Below, in pieces: positions 1 through 5,796 of a DNA stretch of 9,298 nucleotides. The notes beneath the pieces are model-generated. The model was not told the origin of the DNA. It saw only the letters and a program-made list of their open reading frames with translations, and did no database searches. Source of the stretch: Kiritimatiellales bacterium (lineage in GTDB: Bacteria > Verrucomicrobiota > Kiritimatiellia > Kiritimatiellales > Pontiellaceae); the NCBI GenBank assembly GCA_030621805.1, contig JAUXGY010000045.1:1-9298 (forward strand). The letters are read 5' to 3'. The translations under genes and the position numbers were made by a program. Each line of letters starts with the position of its first letter. The stretch's first letter is position 1.

Positions 1-384
1 AGCGGACTCGATGCCCAGACCGCCTTCGAGATTGTCTCGATCGATATCGCCGACGTCTCCGTCGCCGGCGTCGGGCAGATTGCCAACGTGGGCGCCAAGC
101 TCGAAGCCGACCGCGCCGAGGCCGACAAGATCATGCGCCAGGCCGAAGCCGAAGGCCGCCGCGCCATGGCCATCGCCGCCGAGCAGGAAATGCGCGCCCG
201 CGTGCAGGAGATGCAGGCGAAGGTGATCGAAGCCAAGGCCGAAGTGCCGCTCGCCATGGCCGAAGCCTTCCGCAAAGGCAACCTCGGCGTGATGGACTTC
301 TATAAAATGGAAAACATCATGGCCGACACCGCTATGCGCGAATCCCACTCCGAAAACGACGAAGAGGGTGAAGACCGCAAATAG
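1..384 (+). CDS. floA: Flotillin-like protein FloA, C-terminal part (5' end outside window)
   Basis: The reading frame is open from base 1 and ends at TAG 382-384, giving the last 127 residues of a protein that in full is normally about 330 residues. FloA is a membrane-anchored scaffold of bacterial lipid microdomains; the N-terminal membrane hairpin and PHB/SPFH core lie outside the window. What is visible is the family's C-terminal half: a Glu/Ala/Lys-rich coiled-coil stretch (about visible residues 33-85, many AEA and EAKAE repeats), then the family's highly conserved segment EVPLAMAEAFRKGNLGVMDF (residues 81-100) and the following MADTAMRES. The tail is acidic (ENDEEGED). A small membrane-protein gene follows 69 nt downstream on the same strand and may belong to the same unit. 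Identification rests on the conserved C-terminal signature and is secure; the start cannot be seen. Confidence 0.93.
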   Translation, partial: SGLDAQTAFEIVSIDIADVSVAGVGQIANVGAKLEADRAEADKIMRQAEAEGRRAMAIAAEQEMRARVQEMQAKVIEAKAEVPLAMAEAFRKGNLGVMDFYKMENIMADTAMRESHSENDEEGEDRK

Positions 385-392
385 GATACATC

Positions 393-434
393 TCCCCGGA
401 TTGCGCCAACCACACGGACCGCGCAATCTGGGGA
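393..434 (+). other. 14-bp stem-loop between floA and the next gene
   Basis: The left arm 393-406 (TCCCCGGATTGCGC) pairs with the right arm 421-434 (GCGCAATCTGGGGA) over 14 consecutive positions with one G-U pair, closing a 14-nt loop. It starts 9 nt after the floA stop. There is no T-tract behind it, so it is not a textbook intrinsic terminator. It could be a Rho-independent-like partial terminator, an mRNA processing or stabilising hairpin that sets different expression of floA and the downstream gene, or a dispersed palindrome. The pairing is seen directly; the role is inferred. Confidence 0.7.
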
Positions 435-442
435 CAACCTTT

Positions 443-448
443 GAGGAA
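443..448 (+). promoter_or_regulatory. Ribosome binding site of the 454-912 gene
   Basis: GAGGAA lies 5 nt before the ATG at 454. It fixes that ATG as the start and is one of the best Shine-Dalgarno sites in the window, supporting the reality of this unrecognised small gene. Confidence 0.75.
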
Positions 449-453
449 TAGAG

Positions 454-912
454 ATGGAAGACCTTTTTCCTTTATTGATTTTTCTGGTCATTATCGCGGT
501 CAACGCGATCAAGTTTTTCGCGGGGAAGAGCAAGCCGAATAAACCTGCGGCGCAGCCGGGCGAAGCCCCGCCCAAGCGGCCGGCCTCCTCTATCGAGGCG
601 TTCTTCGAAAGCCTCGCGGAGCAGGTGGCACCCAAGCCGACCGAGCTGCCCGACTGGCCGGAGGATCGCGAACGCCCTGACTATGCTCAGGAAATGGATG
701 AGTTCGAACACGCCCGGACCGAAGAAACCGCCGCGATCGTCCCGCAACCTTCACCTCCCCCCGCTCCCTCTCCTCGCATCCGCATCCGTTCTACAGGACC
801 CAGCCTACAGATTCAGGGCAGAAAAAACCTCAAGCGAGCTATGCTCGCCCACATTGTATTCAGCCCGCCGCGCGCACTCGACCCGGCATTCAAAAATACC
901 CTTGCCAAATAG
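454..912 (+). CDS. Small single-pass membrane protein of unknown function, downstream of floA
   Basis: I do not recognise this 152-residue protein. Residues 5-22 form one hydrophobic N-terminal segment (PLLIFLVIIAVNAIKFF) followed by lysines, so it is probably anchored with the bulk in the cytoplasm. Residues 25-45 are Lys/Pro rich, 46-90 are acidic and likely partly helical, and 96-108 are a proline-rich linker. The last 30 residues (about 121-152) are basic with a compact patch, LKRAMLAHIVFSPPRALDP, that reads like a conserved C-terminal peptide. The layout anchor, disordered linker, short C-terminal motif suggests a scaffold or adaptor. Position 69 nt after floA suggests a link to the flotillin microdomain, by inference only. 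The start is supported by GAGGAA at 443-448. Confidence 0.75.
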   Translation: MEDLFPLLIFLVIIAVNAIKFFAGKSKPNKPAAQPGEAPPKRPASSIEAFFESLAEQVAPKPTELPDWPEDRERPDYAQEMDEFEHARTEETAAIVPQPSPPPAPSPRIRIRSTGPSLQIQGRKNLKRAMLAHIVFSPPRALDPAFKNTLAK

Positions 913-1034
913 GGTCGGTTTTATGCGTCATAGCGGCAACATTATCGACCTGATTGTGCTGGCGTGCTACATACAGATCCTCTCCGATGGGTTTTGCCTT
1001 TGACTGCCACCTGCTTCATTGGCTTAATAGCCGG

Positions 1035-1823
1035 ATGAAAGAAATTGACCTGACCCATCTACTTGATACGGCCATCTGCGCGGCTGAGGCGGCCGGAAAA
1101 CATGCGCTGAACAACAAAGCCCGGCGAACGGAAACGACCGAGGTCTTTGCTCACGATGTCAAACTGCTGCTCGATATAGAGTGCCAGAAAATCGCGGAGA
1201 AAGTCATCCTTACCGAATTCCCTGAACATGGTATTCTGGGCGAGGAAGACATTCGGGAAGCTCCTCGTAGCCACTATGAATGGGTCATTGATCCCATCGA
1301 TGGCACCATGAACTATACCCGCGGCTTTCCCTATTGGTGCGTCTCCATCGCCGTGCGCCAAAACGGCCGGGTTCTAGCCGGTTGCGTGTTCGCACCGGAG
1401 TCGAACGAATACTACACCGCGCACATTGAGGAAGCGGCCAAGTGCAATGGCGAACTCATCCATGTGTCGGATACGGACTACATGGGTGAAGCCACGGTTT
1501 TCACCGGGATCTCCAAGCACATGGAATCCCAGCAAGAGCCGCATTTCAATACGTTTAGAATGCTTGCGCTCAACACGCGCAAGCTGCGCATCAATGGGTC
1601 GGCCGCGCTGGATATCTGCCATGTGGCCGCAGGTCATGCGGATGGCTACTTCGAGTCGCATCTCTACCTCTGGGATCACGCCGCCGCCGGACTCATTGCC
1701 GAACAGGCGGGCGCGGAGGTCTCCATCTACCCCCTCGATAGCGAGCCGCACGCCTGCGGTGTAATCTGCGCCAATAAAAACCTGATCGCCGGACTCCGTG
1801 CGATCCATAAAAAATGTTTCTGA
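1035..1823 (+). CDS. Inositol monophosphatase family protein
   Basis: A 262-residue member of the Mg2+-dependent inositol monophosphatase/FBPase/CysQ phosphatase superfamily, which hydrolyses small phosphate monoesters in the cytoplasm. Signature residues are present in order: E70-E71 (GEED), the first metal motif DPIDGTMNY at 86-94 (D86, D89), the LRINGSAALDICHVAAGHAD stretch at 184-203, and the second motif WDHAAAGLI at 213-221 with metal ligand D214. Length fits the family (about 260-270). The frame stays open upstream to an ATG at 954, but the extra 27 residues do not resemble the family and the fold starts right after ATG 1035, so I chose 1035. Neither start has a good ribosome site. The substrate (inositol phosphate, histidinol phosphate, PAP, other) cannot be told from the sequence. 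The methyltransferase gene starts 3 nt after its stop, so the two are almost certainly co-translated. Confidence 0.92.
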   Translation: MKEIDLTHLLDTAICAAEAAGKHALNNKARRTETTEVFAHDVKLLLDIECQKIAEKVILTEFPEHGILGEEDIREAPRSHYEWVIDPIDGTMNYTRGFPYWCVSIAVRQNGRVLAGCVFAPESNEYYTAHIEEAAKCNGELIHVSDTDYMGEATVFTGISKHMESQQEPHFNTFRMLALNTRKLRINGSAALDICHVAAGHADGYFESHLYLWDHAAAGLIAEQAGAEVSIYPLDSEPHACGVICANKNLIAGLRAIHKKCF

Positions 1824-1826
1824 CCC

Positions 1827-2657
1827 ATGCCCCCGAAAAAAAAAGCCCTCGACTTCCATTGGCTCTACGAAGCCTCCGTCCAAAACGTCGACACGGACCT
1901 CGACTTTGCCCTGCGCATCTATTCCAAACATTGGAAATGCAAACCACTAAGCATACGTGAAGATTTCTGTGGAACCGCCAAGCTCGCCTGCCGATGGGTT
2001 CAACGCAACAAAAAGCACCAAGCTTGGGGAATCGACTTCCATCAACCCACGCTGGACTGGGGCATGAAATACAATCTTTCGGAACTCTCAGATGAACAAA
2101 AAAACCGGGTTCATCTCATCTGCGGGGATGTGCTCGACGCCAAAACGGCCAAGGTCGACATGGCCCTTGCTCTCAATTTTTCCTTCTGTGTTTTCAAGCA
2201 ACGCGAAACACTACGGAACTATTTTAAGGCGGTTAAGAAGGCTCTTAATCCTAAGGGCATCTTCGTGATGGATATCTATGGCGGCACCGAATCCGTCATG
2301 GCCAAAAACGACGACGTCCGAGAGATTCCCGGATTCACCACCCCCGACGGCATGAAGATTTCCGACTTTAACTATATCTGGGAACAGGCCGAATATAACC
2401 CCATCAACCACCACACCACCTGCCACATCCACTTCAAGGTTCCGGGGTTTGGAAACATTAACAAAGCTTTCACCTACGACTGGCGCCTCTGGACCCTGCC
2501 TGAAATCCAGGAGATCCTCATCGAAGCCGGTTTCTCCAAAGCCGAGGTCTACCTGCACGACTTCGACGATGACGGCGACTCCGACGAAATCTTCCGCCTC
2601 CGAAAGACCTACGAAAACACCCAGGGCTGGGTCGCCTACGTGGTGGGCGTGAAATAG
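1827..2657 (+). CDS. Class I SAM-dependent methyltransferase
   Basis: A 276-residue protein with a Rossmann-type SAM-binding domain. Motif I is the variant IREDFCGTAKLACRW (43-57), in which the usual glycine-rich loop is EDFCGT. The acidic end of strand 2 is WGIDFHQPTLDWG (67-79), motif II/III is CGDVLDA (99-105), followed by LALNFSF (114-120) and the post-motif strand GIFVMDIYGG (144-153). The C-terminal part contains the paired segments FNYIWEQAEYNP (181-192) and FTYDWRLWTLPEIQEILIEA (215-234), then GFSKAEVYL. This set matches a widespread but functionally uncharacterised methyltransferase family; the methyl acceptor is unknown. The start ATG is 3 nt after the phosphatase stop, implying translational coupling. 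A run of nine A bases (1836-1844) sits in codons 4-6, a possible slippage site. The 56-bp palindrome begins 9 nt after the stop. Confidence 0.9.
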   Translation: MPPKKKALDFHWLYEASVQNVDTDLDFALRIYSKHWKCKPLSIREDFCGTAKLACRWVQRNKKHQAWGIDFHQPTLDWGMKYNLSELSDEQKNRVHLICGDVLDAKTAKVDMALALNFSFCVFKQRETLRNYFKAVKKALNPKGIFVMDIYGGTESVMAKNDDVREIPGFTTPDGMKISDFNYIWEQAEYNPINHHTTCHIHFKVPGFGNINKAFTYDWRLWTLPEIQEILIEAGFSKAEVYLHDFDDDGDSDEIFRLRKTYENTQGWVAYVVGVK

Positions 2658-2665
2658 AACAGGTA

Positions 2666-2721
2666 TGTAGTTCCGCCTTCAGGCGGCCTCTACGAACGAA
2701 CCGCCTAATGGTGGAACTACA
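2666..2721 (+). repeat. 56-bp imperfect palindrome (REP-like) between the methyltransferase and nth
   Basis: The outer arms TGTAGTTCCGCC (2666-2677) and GGTGGAACTACA (2710-2721) pair over 12 bp with one G-U. After a 3-by-3 internal loop an inner stem AGGCGG (2681-2686) pairs with CCGCCT (2701-2706) around a 14-nt loop. The left half can also fold alone as CCGCC-TTCA-GGCGG (2673-2686). The size, extragenic location and nested hairpins resemble repetitive extragenic palindromes. It starts 9 nt after the methyltransferase stop and ends 7 nt before the preferred nth ATG, and it contains the alternative nth ATG at 2708. It could help end the upstream transcript. No second copy is seen in this window. 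Confidence 0.75.
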
Positions 2722-2728
2722 AACATTT

Positions 2729-3385
2729 ATGAAAACGAAAAAAGAACGCGCAGCATACATTGGCCAGAAACTGGACGAACTCTATCCGGAGGTCCCGATT
2801 CCGCTAGACCATACCGATGCGTTTACCCTACTCATCGCCGTGTTGCTCTCGGCGCAGTGTACCGACAAACGTGTCAACCTCGTCACCCCCGCCCTCTTCG
2901 CCATGGCCGATTCGCCGCAGGAAATGGCCAAACACTCCGTCGAAGATATCAAGGAATGCGTCAAAACCTGCGGACTGGCCAACAACAAGGCCAAGAATAT
3001 TAAGCGTCTCTCCGAAATGCTCATCAGCGAATTTGATGGCGAGGTGCCGCGTACCTTTGAATCGCTGGAAAAGCTACCGGGCGTCGGGCATAAGACCGCC
3101 AGCGTCGTGATGATTCATGCCTTCAAGATTCCGGCGATGCCGGTCGATACTCACATTCACCGCCTTGCTCAGCGTTGGAAGCTCACTAACGGGGAAAATG
3201 TGGTGCAGACCGAAAATGATCTAAAAAAACTCTGGCCGCTGGAGGAGTGGGAAAAGCTACACCTGCAAATCATCACTTATGGGCGCGAACACTGCACGGC
3301 TCGGGGGTGCGACGGCACGACATGCATCATCTGCAAAACCTGCTTTCCCAACCGAAAAAAGCCCGTCATCACAAAGAAAGCATAG
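2729..3385 (+). CDS. nth: Endonuclease III, DNA glycosylase/AP lyase
   Basis: A 218-residue HhH-GPD glycosylase of base excision repair that removes oxidised pyrimidines and nicks the abasic site. Visible landmarks: LLSAQCTDKRVN (39-50) of the family's first helical domain, the helix-hairpin-helix LPGVGHKTASVV (116-127) with catalytic Lys K122, and MPVDTHIHRLAQRW (137-150) with catalytic Asp D140. The C-terminal cysteine loop is atypical: C189, C194, C199, C202, C205, spaced 4-4-2-2, not the classic C-x6-C-x2-C-x5-C of the 4Fe-4S cluster. Start: ATG 2708 would put seven residues (MVELQTF) inside the palindrome, so I prefer ATG 2729, which gives the usual family length (E. coli 211). Neither has a clear ribosome site. 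It is convergent with smpB; the twin palindromes lie between them. Confidence 0.95.
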   Translation: MKTKKERAAYIGQKLDELYPEVPIPLDHTDAFTLLIAVLLSAQCTDKRVNLVTPALFAMADSPQEMAKHSVEDIKECVKTCGLANNKAKNIKRLSEMLISEFDGEVPRTFESLEKLPGVGHKTASVVMIHAFKIPAMPVDTHIHRLAQRWKLTNGENVVQTENDLKKLWPLEEWEKLHLQIITYGREHCTARGCDGTTCIICKTCFPNRKKPVITKKA

Positions 3386-3418
3386 TCAACAACCCTCCCC
3401 TATCTCTCTTTTATCTAT

Positions 3419-3436
3419 CACACCCAATAGGGTGTG
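3419..3436 (+). repeat. 18-bp palindrome, copy 1
   Basis: CACACCCAATAGGGTGTG folds as a 7-bp stem with an AATA tetraloop. It lies 33 bp after the nth stop, in the gap between convergent nth and smpB. An identical copy lies at 3485-3502. It could serve as half of a bidirectional terminator, but no T-tract follows on either strand. Confidence 0.8.
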
Positions 3437-3437
3437 G

Positions 3438-3477
3438 AATAATAAATGATTAATAATAGAAGTATTTAATAATAAAT
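3438..3477 (+). repeat. AT-rich spacer with AATAATAAAT direct repeats
   Basis: AATAATAAAT occurs at 3438-3447 and 3468-3477, with a further AATAATA at 3452-3458. The whole spacer between the two palindromes is nearly free of G and C, in sharp contrast with the flanking genes. The function is not known. Confidence 0.7.
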
Positions 3478-3481
3478 CTAC

Positions 3482-3505
3482 TCTCACACCCAATAGGGTG
3501 TGAGA
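3482..3505 (+). repeat. 18-bp palindrome, copy 2, with extended 10-bp stem
   Basis: This contains the same 18 bases as copy 1 (at 3485-3502), here extended by TCT and AGA to a perfect 10-bp stem with an AATA loop. It lies 56 bp beyond the smpB stop on the smpB side of the gap. The longer stem makes it the better candidate for ending transcription of smpB (minus strand) or nth (plus strand). Confidence 0.8.
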
Positions 3506-3561
3506 TATTCTGAAAGGCCGAAATAGTTGGTTCCCTTGCGGAAGACCGGACTTGGCGAACG

Positions 3562-4047
3562 CTATCGATTATGATTGCGCATGGCACGCTGGGAGTCGCG
3601 GTCGGCTTCGCGCTTTTTGAGGGTGTCGCGCTTGTCGACCACGTTCTTGCCTTTAGCGAGGCCGATCTTAATTTTGATCTTGCCGCGCATGAGGTAAATT
3701 TTAAGCGGGACGATTGTTAGGCCTTTTTCGCGGATCTTGCCATAGAGGCGGACGATTTCCTTGCGATGCAGCAGGAGCTTGCGCTCACGCGTTTGATTGT
3801 GGTTGAAAACGTTGCCGTGGTCGTAGGGCTGAATAGTGCAACCCACCAACCAGACCTCCATATGGTCGTCAATATGGACGTACCCCTCCTGGATGCTGAC
3901 GTGCCCTTGCTTGACGGATTTCACTTCGGTGCCGGTGAGCATGAGACCGGCCTCGATCTTTTCTAATATGGTAAAATCGTGGTGGGCTTTCCGGTTGGAG
4001 GCCAGCACTCCGGGTTCGTTCTTCTTCTTTTTGCTTTTACCGCTCAT
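3562..4047 (-). CDS. smpB: SsrA-binding protein SmpB
   Basis: A 161-residue protein, full length for SmpB, the partner that binds tmRNA and brings it to stalled ribosomes for trans-translation. Family landmarks in order: LASNRKAHHDFTILE (15-29), the tmRNA-binding GTEVKSVKQG (39-48), EGYVHI (54-59), the IQPYDHGNVFNH loop (72-83), RKLLLHRKEI (89-98), GLTIVPLKIY (109-118), IKIGLAKGK (126-134) and DKRDTLKKREADRD (138-151). The basic C-terminal tail, which enters the mRNA channel of the ribosome, is intact. The N-terminus is lysine-rich (KSKKKKN). The start ATG has no obvious ribosome site, so it may rely on coupling with the thioesterase gene 65 nt upstream on the same strand. No tmRNA gene is seen in the window. 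Confidence 0.97.
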   Translation of the reverse strand: MSGKSKKKKNEPGVLASNRKAHHDFTILEKIEAGLMLTGTEVKSVKQGHVSIQEGYVHIDDHMEVWLVGCTIQPYDHGNVFNHNQTRERKLLLHRKEIVRLYGKIREKGLTIVPLKIYLMRGKIKIKIGLAKGKNVVDKRDTLKKREADRDSQRAMRNHNR

Positions 4048-4112
4048 TTAGGATCTACCATTGGAGTTGAAAGTGGATCGGCAATCTATCGTTGTTGCGA
4101 CGGCACGGCAAC

Positions 4113-4523
4113 CTAGAAGTCCCAGCCGTTGGCCGCAAAAACCTCGTCGAAGAGATCGGGGGCAATGGGACGTCCGCCGCGGGTGAGAACGCCAATAACC
4201 TCGGCGGTAAGCACCCGTTTCCCATCCGATTTACGGAAAATGGCTTGATCAAACACAAAACGAACGCGACCCTGCTTATGCATCCCGAGCTTGACGATGA
4301 AAACATCGCGCGGCTTGAGTGACAGTTTGTAGTCGGGTTCAACAGGGGTGACGACGGCAGCGATGCCGTCCGCGCAGAGTTTTGAAAAGTCGAGGCCGAC
4401 ACTATGCAGGAATTCGTGGCGGGCATGTTCGATATAGTTTTGGTAGACAGCATTATTAACAATGCCCTGAAGGTCGCATTCGTAATCGCGCACCCTCATT
4501 TCAATTTCAAACACATAGCTCAT
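4113..4523 (-). CDS. Acyl-CoA thioesterase, hotdog fold (4HBT/FadM type)
   Basis: A 136-residue single-domain hotdog protein of the 4-hydroxybenzoyl-CoA thioesterase-like family, which hydrolyses acyl-CoA thioesters in the cytoplasm. The signature is VRDYECDLQGIVNNAVYQNY (11-30), with catalytic-position Asp D17 and the VNN turn, continuing into IEHARHEFL on the long helix (31-39). The strand segments VEPDYKLSLKPRD, FIVKLGM and RVRFVFDQAIFR follow, as expected. The natural acyl substrate cannot be told. The ATG at 4523 is chosen because AGGGAGGA (4531-4538) lies 7 nt upstream; a GTG at 4565 would add 14 residues and bypass that site. smpB follows 65 nt downstream on the same strand, probably in one transcript. 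The 130-bp region to the right, up to the DUF3667 gene's stop, holds no convincing promoter by eye. Confidence 0.87.
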   Translation of the reverse strand: MSYVFEIEMRVRDYECDLQGIVNNAVYQNYIEHARHEFLHSVGLDFSKLCADGIAAVVTPVEPDYKLSLKPRDVFIVKLGMHKQGRVRFVFDQAIFRKSDGKRVLTAEVIGVLTRGGRPIAPDLFDEVFAANGWDF

Positions 4524-4530
4524 GGGTTCT

Positions 4531-4538
4531 TCCTCCCT
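4531..4538 (-). promoter_or_regulatory. Ribosome binding site of the thioesterase gene
   Basis: Read on the minus strand, AGGGAGGA stands 7 nt before the ATG at 4523. It is near-perfect and decides the start codon against the upstream in-frame GTG at 4565. Confidence 0.8.
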
Positions 4539-4653
4539 TATAGGTAACCGTTTAACGGAATCCACCGGGCTTATACCCTGGCGCGATGATCCCTTTTCGC
4601 CCTTTTCGATTCAGACAAAATTTATCCCAGCTAAACTGTTCCTTCCAGCATCA

Positions 4654-5667
4654 TCAGTACAAAATCAGGGTGAATAAAACTCCAACGACGAATGTGAGCA
4701 ACGCAGCAATTGCATAGGTAAAATTTATGACGACAAACATGAGAATGGCTTTTATGTGGGAGGGGTAGCCATAAAACCTTTTCAGTGCTAAATACAAGTA
4801 TGCGGGGAAGATGAGAAAGAAAGCCGCATTGCCTATTACACCTTCACCCTTTGCATAGAAAAGACCGACCAGGGTGCTGGCGATTAACATTAAAAACAAA
4901 GCCGACTGTACATGGAAGGCGAATACCAGATGCTCGATGTAGAGGATGTCTTTTTTTAGGTGTAGGATATTCAGGAATACCACAAAGAACGGAAGAAATA
5001 TAAATGCGATAATCGGCACCTTTTTATGAAGGTAAGTGCCGAATCTATCGAAGCTAAGCGTGGAGTATCCAAAAGCTTTTTTGAAAATGAACCGATCGAT
5101 CTTGCTCTCCTCTAAGTTATACCTCGCTGCGGCTTCGGTGTAGTTTTTCGTGTCGTTGCGCTCAATATCCGCAAAGAACAGCAAAAACATATTAACATGG
5201 CTTTCTCTAGCTTTCTTTATTGTCGTTTCATCTATTTCCAATGCGCCGGATGTACTGTATGCAGGCGCGTTCTCCATGTTAGCCGCTTCCCCGGGTAAGC
5301 TGCAACGGGGGGCTTCGGAATACCTGGTCTCCCAGTTAGAAATGGACGTAAGGAAAAATAAAACAAAGCTAGTTACTAGATATAGCCGCATGGGATGGAT
5401 ATGCGATGCCCTTTCCCCGGCGATGTAGTCGAGCGACAATTGCCCCGGGTTTTTTAGCAACGGAACAAAGCTATTGGAAAAACGGGAATCGTAGGCGAGG
5501 AAATTGCCCAGAGTTTCCCGAACCATGTCCATGAATGTTGCTCTTTTGGTATCGTTCATCTGTCCGCATCTCGGACAGAAATTGTCGGTACGATCCAAAC
5601 CATGCCCGCAGTTCAGGCATGTATCGCCTTTTTTTAGTTTTTGCAGATGCCTTAAATGTTTTTCCAT
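4654..5667 (-). CDS. DUF3667-type zinc-ribbon membrane protein
   Basis: A 337-residue integral membrane protein of unknown function. An N-terminal zinc ribbon (C17-x2-C20 ... C31-x2-C34, within DTCLNCG and NFCPRCGQ) is followed by an amphipathic segment, TFMDMVRETLGNFLAYDSRF (44-63), and the core LKNPGQLSLDYIAGERASHI (71-90) leading straight into the first membrane helix (about 94-109). Further hydrophobic segments lie at about 217-235, 247-271, 279-296 and 305-336, giving five or six helices. The segment DILYIEHLVFAFHVQSALFL (240-259) is also typical of the DUF3667 family as I know it. Start: ATG 5667 is preferred; a TTG at 5700 would add 11 residues, and neither has a good ribosome site. 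Base use differs from its neighbours: 5041-5100 has 23 of 60 G+C, against 33 of 60 in rsgA at 6001-6060. This suggests later acquisition or relaxed constraint. Confidence 0.85.
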   Translation of the reverse strand: MEKHLRHLQKLKKGDTCLNCGHGLDRTDNFCPRCGQMNDTKRATFMDMVRETLGNFLAYDSRFSNSFVPLLKNPGQLSLDYIAGERASHIHPMRLYLVTSFVLFFLTSISNWETRYSEAPRCSLPGEAANMENAPAYSTSGALEIDETTIKKARESHVNMFLLFFADIERNDTKNYTEAAARYNLEESKIDRFIFKKAFGYSTLSFDRFGTYLHKKVPIIAFIFLPFFVVFLNILHLKKDILYIEHLVFAFHVQSALFLMLIASTLVGLFYAKGEGVIGNAAFFLIFPAYLYLALKRFYGYPSHIKAILMFVVINFTYAIAALLTFVVGVLFTLILY

Positions 5668-5705
5668 ATTGGAGCCGTTCGTTGGATGATTTCTACCCAA
5701 GGAGC

Positions 5706-5719
5706 CAAAGGATCCTTTG
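5706..5719. repeat. 14-bp perfect palindrome upstream of the DUF3667 gene
   Basis: CAAAGGATCCTTTG is its own reverse complement. Arms CCAAG (5697-5701) and CTTGG (5722-5726) extend it across an asymmetric internal loop. It lies between rsgA (stop at 5797) and the DUF3667 start (5667), so it could be a dimeric regulator's operator or a hairpin after rsgA. No T-tract follows on the minus strand. The symmetry is seen directly; the function is unknown. Confidence 0.6.
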
Positions 5720-5796
5720 ATCTTGGTCTTTCCTTCCCGGAGCTCTGCGCTCCTCCCCCATTTGCTTGCTCGCTGTTTCCCTTTTTTGGTTGCAAA

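Noticed and set aside
923..1003. A 26-residue hydrophobic reading frame (MRHSGNIIDLIVLACY...) between the membrane-protein gene and the phosphatase gene
   Set aside because: No convincing ribosome site, too short to judge, and simply the tail of a longer shadow frame over the preceding gene.
1000..1030. TTGACT followed by TAATAG as a promoter for the phosphatase gene
   Set aside because: The spacer is 19 bp and the -10 match is poor; it would also start transcription at the start codon.
954..1034. N-terminal extension of the phosphatase to ATG 954
   Set aside because: The extra residues (Trp/Cys/His-rich) do not look like the family N-terminus, and length without them is normal.
3766..3966. 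Plus-strand frame with an apparent DVPLLDADVPLLDG repeat
   Set aside because: It is antisense to the well-conserved smpB gene and has no independent support.
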